Below are positions 22,697 through 26,958 of a stretch of DNA of 26,958 nt, piece after piece (position 1 is the first letter of the stretch; each line of letters begins with the position of its first letter). A program made the position numbers and the translations under genes. Under the pieces are notes generated by a model, which was not told where the DNA came from, ran no database searches, and saw only the letters and a program-made list of their open reading frames with translations. The DNA lies in assembly GCA_902782715.1 (NCBI GenBank), contig CACZOG010000082.1, positions 1 through 26,958 on the forward strand. The letters are read 5' to 3'. Origin of the DNA: an uncultured Lachnospiraceae bacterium (GTDB lineage Bacteria; Bacillota; Clostridia; Lachnospirales; Lachnospiraceae).

Positions 22697-23645
22697 GAGT
22701 CTTTCCTCCTCTTCTAATTAACAGAATCATTCTCCTCAAATGTTTGTTGGTCAACAGTTTAAATCCGACGCTTAAGAATACGATGATCTGTACTCTGCCG
22801 CCTACGTAACCGTCAATTTCAAATTTGCTTTCATCCCATACGGGGGTAAAATCAATTTCCCGGTTAAAATACCCCCTGGCCATGCATATGTAACTGTGAA
22901 CCTTGCCCGTTATATACGGATCTTCATCACCGTAAACTATCTTCATTCGCCATTTGCGCGGGAACACATGCTTGATAACTTTAAGCATTATATCCTTAAA
23001 CAGTATCAAAGTCGGTTTAAAAGAAGGATAATGTATTACTTTCCAGTAGAATTTGATTATCTTCTTTGTCTTCTCCCACTGTTTAAGTTTTTCATTTACA
23101 AACTCTTTAAAATTATACCACTTTTTCTTAATGTTTAAAACAAATTCTTTTAAAGAAGAAAGAAAAGAAATATTCTTTTCTATGGCATTCATATCATCGA
23201 ATTCATCAGGTTCGTTTAAATACTTTTCGAATTCTTCCTCGGTCAGTTCGTATTCAACCGTTTCTTCTTCGGGAATTGTTTCGGCTTTCGCTTCAGCCGC
23301 TTCAGTGTTATCCTTCTTTACTCCCTCTTCGTCGGTGTCTTTTTTCTTCTTTGAAAACTTATCTGAAAGGTTTTCTACAAATTCGATCAGTTCGGGGATC
23401 TCTTTATCAAAGATCTTAATACCGAACAGCCTTAGGGATGCCCATCCCATCTTTTCTTTGTAATATACTTTTATCCTTACAATTGATAAAAGAAATGTTA
23501 AAAGAAAATATGCCGTAAGCGTTTCCTTATTCGACCCGCCTATCCTGTATCTGAAAGGTACAAAAAGTATTGTGAGAATGGCGATAACTGCAAGAAGGAT
23601 AATGCTGCCTAAGACTATTCCGATTATCATCAAAGCTTTAAGCAT
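22689..23645 (-). CDS. DUF2953 membrane protein (YtfI-like)
   Basis: A 318-residue protein with one strong N-terminal membrane segment (about 5-30, IGIVLGSIILLAVIAILTIL) followed by the DUF2953 start VPFRYRIGG. An acidic insertion rich in Glu (about 105-155) follows, and then the conserved back half with a KPTLILFKDIMLKVIKHVFPRKWRMKIVYGDEDPYITGKVHSYI-like region (shown across several blocks). Members are conserved beside gerW; no function is established. GGAGG lies 8 bases before the ATG. Its 5' end overlaps the upstream 126-residue gene by 8 bases. Inference: it works with GerW in the forespore or at its membrane. Confidence 0.88.
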   Translation of the reverse strand: MLKALMIIGIVLGSIILLAVIAILTILFVPFRYRIGGSNKETLTAYFLLTFLLSIVRIKVYYKEKMGWASLRLFGIKIFDKEIPELIEFVENLSDKFSKKKKDTDEEGVKKDNTEAAEAKAETIPEEETVEYELTEEEFEKYLNEPDEFDDMNAIEKNISFLSSLKEFVLNIKKKWYNFKEFVNEKLKQWEKTKKIIKFYWKVIHYPSFKPTLILFKDIMLKVIKHVFPRKWRMKIVYGDEDPYITGKVHSYICMARGYFNREIDFTPVWDESKFEIDGYVGGRVQIIVFLSVGFKLLTNKHLRRMILLIRRGGKTRG

Positions 23646-24018
23646 ACATTTTTCCTCCGGAAATCTTTAAAAGTTTCGGAAGAGTTTCATCTTCTTTTAG
23701 TTTAGGCAGCGAAGCAAGATATTCAATATAATCAAGATTTTTGACCTTGATAAGGCAGTTTTCGATCATATGACATGTAAGTTCTTCCGCCGAATCGTAA
23801 TCTTTCGCAAGACCGACTATCAAAGGCGGATTTTCCTTATAATGCCTTTGCAAAAGAAACATCCATTCCGTAAATTCCAGTTGTGAATTATACTCATTGA
23901 GCATTATCACAAAGAAAGAATCGACGATAATCTTTTTTCTTTTTTCAATATTTTCTTTTATTTCGTCGAATTTATTGAAGCAATATTCATCGACATAAAT
24001 GTAATCCGAAAAAAGCAT
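23638..24018 (-). CDS. Unrecognised 126-residue protein
   Basis: I do not recognise this protein. From the ATG at 24018 it reads MLFSDYIYVDEYCFNKFDEI and continues with a hydrophobic core IIVDSFFVIMLNEYNSQLEF, then helical segments ending LPKLLKISGGKMYA. It looks soluble, without catalytic motifs. A longer reading frame starts at a TTG (24078), but those first 20 codons are almost entirely a terminator hairpin and its T-rich tail, so the ATG is the better start; GGGAAG lies about 10 bases upstream. The gene overlaps DUF2953 by 8 bases and so is tied to the DUF2953-gerW group rather than to cheY. Confidence 0.72.
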   Translation of the reverse strand: MLFSDYIYVDEYCFNKFDEIKENIEKRKKIIVDSFFVIMLNEYNSQLEFTEWMFLLQRHYKENPPLIVGLAKDYDSAEELTCHMIENCLIKVKNLDYIEYLASLPKLKEDETLPKLLKISGGKMYA

Positions 24019-24041
24019 TATGAATATCTTCCCGTAAAGTA

Positions 24042-24076
24042 ATAAAAGAAGAAACGAATAGCAAGCTATTCGTTTC
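24042..24076 (-). terminator. Intrinsic terminator after the CheY-type gene
   Basis: A perfect 11-base stem (24051-24061 with 24066-24076) and a CAAG loop are followed on the minus strand by TTCTTTTATT. It starts 5 bases past the cheY stop codon and separates the chemotaxis-type pair from the DUF2953-gerW group. Confidence 0.82.
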
Positions 24077-24081
24077 AAAAA

Positions 24082-24435
24082 TTACATTTTTTCAATAATC
24101 TTTAAAATGTTGTCCTTTTCAAAAGGTTTGGTAACAAATTCGCTGGCACCGTTCTTGATGGCTTCTACCATCTTATTCTGCTGTCCCGCCGCAGTAACCA
24201 TGATCACCTTGGCGTTACCGTCATATTCTCTGATCTTTGTCAGAGCTTCCAATCCGTCCATTACCGGCATCGTTATATCAAGAGTCGTTACATCAGGTTT
24301 GCACTCGATGTATTTCTTAACACCTTCTTCACCGTTTTCAGCCTCGGCAATAACTTCATGTCCCGATTCTTCCAAAAGCCCCCTTAAAATTTTCCTTGAT
24401 GTTCTGGAATCATCCACGATCAAAATCCTAGCCAT
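24082..24435 (-). CDS. CheY-type single-domain response regulator
   Basis: A 117-residue receiver domain with no output domain. The acidic pocket is D9/D10 in LIVDDSRTSR, and the phosphorylation site is the aspartate in TTLDITMPVMDG (near residue 53). The switch Thr is in MVTAAGQ, and the conserved Lys is in FVTKPF. AAGGGAGG precedes the ATG. It lies 14 bases after the CheX-like gene, so the pair is almost surely a dephosphorylating partner set. No histidine kinase or other chemotaxis gene is in the window, so the phosphodonor and the target (motor or other) are unknown. Confidence 0.94.
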   Translation of the reverse strand: MARILIVDDSRTSRKILRGLLEESGHEVIAEAENGEEGVKKYIECKPDVTTLDITMPVMDGLEALTKIREYDGNAKVIMVTAAGQQNKMVEAIKNGASEFVTKPFEKDNILKIIEKM

Positions 24436-24449
24436 CAGAATAACCTCCC

Positions 24450-25331
24450 TTATTTGTTAATGAATTCGCCAAAGCTGGATATCAATTTAATAACTGAACC
24501 TTTAACATGAACAGGCAGAACGATAAGTTTGCCTGTAAATTTACAACCATCCGGGCTGTACTCGGGCGGAACAAGATCGATATCAAAAGCATTGTTTATC
24601 TTTGTGGCAAACATTCCGTTTACACAGTTGATAAACTCTGCAACCGCATCAAGTGCATCCTCGTCGGCAATTTCGAATGTCTCGCCTGCAAATGCGTCTG
24701 CAACGGCAAGAATGTTCTTTCCTTCACCTGCGATAGCCATTGTGGCTTTATTGTCGCCGTCAAGACTCTGCATGGCAAAGCTCTGAACTTCTTCGTAATC
24801 TGAAATGTATCCTTTTTCCACATAAATATCGGAATCTATCAGTCTGATAAATCCACGGATACTCATAAGTATGTGTTCAAGTTGATATTCAACAATATTC
24901 TGGGGTAAAAACAAAGGAACGATTCTGTCGGATTCGCCGCTCTTTAAGTCTTCCATGTCTGTAGCGGTAAAACCGTTATCATTCTGATAATCAGCCAGAG
25001 ATTTGTTGATTTCATCCATGGAAAGGAAATCATTGTCAACAATGGCCTGAACAAAAGATAAATACTGATTGCCCTGCAAACCCAAAAGTCTTGTGACCTG
25101 ATCAGCGGTCAGATAGCCTTTTTCTACCGCAAGATCACCGAATCTCTTGTCCATAATAGCCTGAAGTCTGTTGATCTCATCGGACTGCTCGGTGGTCATA
25201 AGCTTCTCGCTGACAGCAATAAGACCGAGTTTTACACGGACTTTGCGCATAGTCTCATATACGGTTTCAAGTTGAGCTTCGGTAAGTTTGCCTTCCTTGA
25301 CCAAATAAGAACCAAATAAACGACTTATCAT
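24450..25331 (-). CDS. CheX-like phosphatase fused to MshEN-like repeats
   Basis: A 293-residue two-part protein. Residues 4-116 hold four tandem units of about 30 residues with the T2SS-E/MshEN pattern: RLFGSYLVKEGKLTEAQL, KLGLIAVSEKLMTTEQSDEI, KRFGDLAVEKGYLTADQV and a more degenerate fourth. Repeat 3 keeps the Arg, Gly and terminal Gln of the c-di-GMP-binding motif RLGxx...GxL...Q. Residues from about 138 to the end are a CheC/CheX-like domain: the signature DAVAEFINCVNG supplies the Glu and Asn used by CheX to dephosphorylate CheY-P. The likely partner is the CheY-type protein 14 bases downstream. GGGAGG precedes the ATG. A TATACT sequence at 25364-25369 could be a -10 box, but no good -35 is seen. 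Confidence 0.85.
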   Translation of the reverse strand: MISRLFGSYLVKEGKLTEAQLETVYETMRKVRVKLGLIAVSEKLMTTEQSDEINRLQAIMDKRFGDLAVEKGYLTADQVTRLLGLQGNQYLSFVQAIVDNDFLSMDEINKSLADYQNDNGFTATDMEDLKSGESDRIVPLFLPQNIVEYQLEHILMSIRGFIRLIDSDIYVEKGYISDYEEVQSFAMQSLDGDNKATMAIAGEGKNILAVADAFAGETFEIADEDALDAVAEFINCVNGMFATKINNAFDIDLVPPEYSPDGCKFTGKLIVLPVHVKGSVIKLISSFGEFINK

Positions 25332-25399
25332 AATAACCTCCCAAAGTATAACTTCTGCATAAAAGTATACTATAAAACTGCCAAAAATGGAAGAAATTT

Positions 25400-26958
25400 C
25401 TACAAAATACCGTTCTTAAAATGATATGCGGTAAATTTATATGAAACCTCTTTCTTTTGGCCGTTAAACAAGGATTTATACGTATCTGTCACTTCTTTTG
25501 CATCCTGCTTTGATTCATCCGTGAAAACATATAAAAATCTGTTTATTTTTAAGTTTTTGATCTTATCAAAATTATTGTGCAGAGAAGTCGGTACACTGTT
25601 TATCACGGTATTAAAGCATAATTCATCATCGCATGACAGTTTTACTTTAAAATCGGCACCGGTTCTGTCTTTTAAATTTACAAATGAATTCTTATCCGAC
25701 TTTGTAAATTTCGTGCATCTTCCGGTTGTCTTCATGATACAGTTTGCGGTATGCATCAGCGAAGCTTTTCCATATACAACAAGCGCCATTGCGTCAGTAT
25801 TTATATTGATCATATCTTTAAACGATAATTCGCGTCCGAACATCGAAGAAACAAAAAGAGTATTATTTGCAGCCGAACTGATATCGTTGTACGAATAAAT
25901 ATTTGAGCCGCCATGAATCTCTTTGGTAAATCCATTATTACGGGCGAAACAATACTGATCATACTGATTTACATATATTCCGTCGATGAAAGATGCTTCT
26001 TCAGCATATTTAATAAGATTCCCAACGGAACTCTCATTAAGACTTCGAAGAACGGGCGGAAGTTTAATGTAGATCTTCTTACAGGCCAAAGCAGCAAGTT
26101 TTTCGAAAGCATCATTAATCTTTTTATCTTTTAAAGGATCATTTTCGTTAGGATCAAATATTATGTCTTTATTTACAACGATCGAATCGAAAAATTCATC
26201 TTCTGCGCAAAGAGATAACTGATCTAAAGTACTTACAAAAGCACAATTTGAAATGTGTTTTGTTTCATTATCCGCAATTTCTTTATAAGATACGGTATTT
26301 TTTTCAATGAGTTTATCATTATCGGAATCTTTTATATCAAATTTATCAGACAAAACTTTTATGGCCGATCTCGAAACTTCAGAAACACTTTTTTTATTTT
26401 GTGAAGTTGTACGTTCACGAACATGATCTTCAATTTTATTGCTTAATTTATAAACAGCTTCTCTTCTTAGATTGTTTACCAAAGAAGAAGCCACAAAACC
26501 GTCATCCAGAGAAATATCAGAGTTTTTAAGCACAAAATCCGTATTACCGAGTTTCTTAAGCTGCTTTAATACTTCTTCCTTTGATGTGGGCTGCTTCTGT
26601 GCTTTTTCAATTTCACTTTCTGATTCAGCACAAACTTCCAATATTTGATCATCGATCAGCGTACTCATACGTAAAACAGCTTTTTTTCCTGTTAAAGCAG
26701 AGAAAATAATATCAACGTCTTTTTTTAAAGGATCATCGATATATCTTGAGATTATTTCTTTCTCAAGATTTTCATCAACTTTGGAATAAGCACCCTTATC
26801 GATCGTAACCATCTGTTTAGAGGATACTCTCTCATAATACCCTCTGCCCGTGGAAACTCTGGAATAAAGATACTTAAGAAGTTCTCTGTCTGACTCTTCG
26901 ATCCTTAATTCTTCATTGGGATTCTCCAAATGCTTATCAATATATTTTCTGTAAACGG
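25400..26958 (-). CDS. U32-family / DUF3656 protein, C-terminal part (5' end off window)
   Basis: The frame is open to the window edge, so only about 519 C-terminal residues are visible. A TTG at 26929 is in frame but is preceded by nine more sense codons (VYRKYIDKH) and is not the start. The visible part begins with the end of a U32 domain, and then DUF3656: LLKYLYSRVSTGRGYYE, KEIISRYIDDPLKKDVDI, and the diagnostic KKLGNTDFVLKNSDISLDDGF...NLRREAV. A second U32-like half follows, with a cysteine cluster (NCIMKTTGRCTKF, then LSCDDELC) and NSVPTSL. U32 proteins include RlhA and TrhP, which hydroxylate 23S rRNA or tRNA; RlhA has the DUF3656 domain, so an RNA-hydroxylation role is possible. The peptidase label is historical. 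The gene ends with TAG at 25400, and no terminator follows. Confidence 0.85.
   Translation of the reverse strand, partial: VYRKYIDKHLENPNEELRIEESDRELLKYLYSRVSTGRGYYERVSSKQMVTIDKGAYSKVDENLEKEIISRYIDDPLKKDVDIIFSALTGKKAVLRMSTLIDDQILEVCAESESEIEKAQKQPTSKEEVLKQLKKLGNTDFVLKNSDISLDDGFVASSLVNNLRREAVYKLSNKIEDHVRERTTSQNKKSVSEVSRSAIKVLSDKFDIKDSDNDKLIEKNTVSYKEIADNETKHISNCAFVSTLDQLSLCAEDEFFDSIVVNKDIIFDPNENDPLKDKKINDAFEKLAALACKKIYIKLPPVLRSLNESSVGNLIKYAEEASFIDGIYVNQYDQYCFARNNGFTKEIHGGSNIYSYNDISSAANNTLFVSSMFGRELSFKDMININTDAMALVVYGKASLMHTANCIMKTTGRCTKFTKSDKNSFVNLKDRTGADFKVKLSCDDELCFNTVINSVPTSLHNNFDKIKNLKINRFLYVFTDESKQDAKEVTDTYKSLFNGQKKEVSYKFTAYHFKNGIL

Noticed and set aside
26927..26929. TTG as start of the gene at the high end
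   Set aside because: Nine more sense codons in the same frame run to the window edge, and the protein would start in the middle of a U32-type domain; the gene is partial.
1..26958. CRISPR array, tRNA/rRNA genes, insertion sequences or prophage
   Set aside because: No regularly spaced repeats, no tRNA-like cloverleaf with CCA, no transposase or integrase frames and no terminal inverted repeats were seen.

Overview
The window looks like chromosomal DNA of a spore-forming, anaerobic Clostridia bacterium, most likely a member of the Lachnospiraceae or a close relative. The reasons are AT-rich codon use, a gerW (ytfJ) sporulation gene next to a DUF2953 gene, the rpmB / Asp23-family / fakA / recG gene order of Firmicutes, and the paired radical-SAM / DUF2344 / RNase E/G genes common in Clostridia. 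Nearly every gene lies on the minus strand; only rpmB is on the plus strand. There are no tRNA or rRNA genes, insertion sequences, phage genes or CRISPR arrays, and no intergenic gap above about 230 bp. I saw no base or codon shift that would suggest recent transfer. The window is mostly core housekeeping DNA.

Region by region, from the low end. At 1-900 there is a partial gene with a Pro/Ala-rich linker and tandem SHOCT-like repeats, with its own promoter. From 9320 down to 1074 there is one long probable transcription unit: hisZ-hisG-hisD-hisB-hisIE, then at 3 bp spacing a radical SAM protein, a DUF2344 protein and a short RNase E/G. It starts at a near-consensus promoter that overlaps the stop codon of an RluA-type pseudouridine synthase, and an inverted repeat lies in its leader. 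Next come the pseudouridine synthase and a small two-helix membrane protein. From 17070 down to 11055 there is a five-gene unit, parE-parC-rsmD-coaD-coiled-coil protein, bounded by a promoter at 17127-17154 and a strong terminator at 11025-11050. The A subunit lacks the gyrase-defining GyrA box, so this pair is best read as topoisomerase IV.

From 21253 down to 17251 lie an Asp23/Gls24-family gene, fakA and recG, ending in a hairpin terminator. They are divergent from rpmB (21477-21662, plus), which has a clear promoter and a structured leader. From 25331 down to 21714 lie a CheX-like phosphatase fused to MshEN-like repeats, a CheY-type receiver protein, an intrinsic terminator, an unrecognised 126-residue protein, a DUF2953 membrane protein, gerW and a coiled-coil protein with a C-terminal J domain. 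At the high end is the 3' part of a U32-family/DUF3656 gene that runs off the window.

The points most worth a second look are: the HisIE protein with a degenerate, catalytically dead HisA/HisF-like N-terminal half, in an operon lacking hisH, hisA and hisF; the MshEN-CheX fusion beside a lone CheY; a palindrome in the his leader; and an apparent ORF start at 24078 that is really a terminator hairpin. I found no clearly new multi-gene system.
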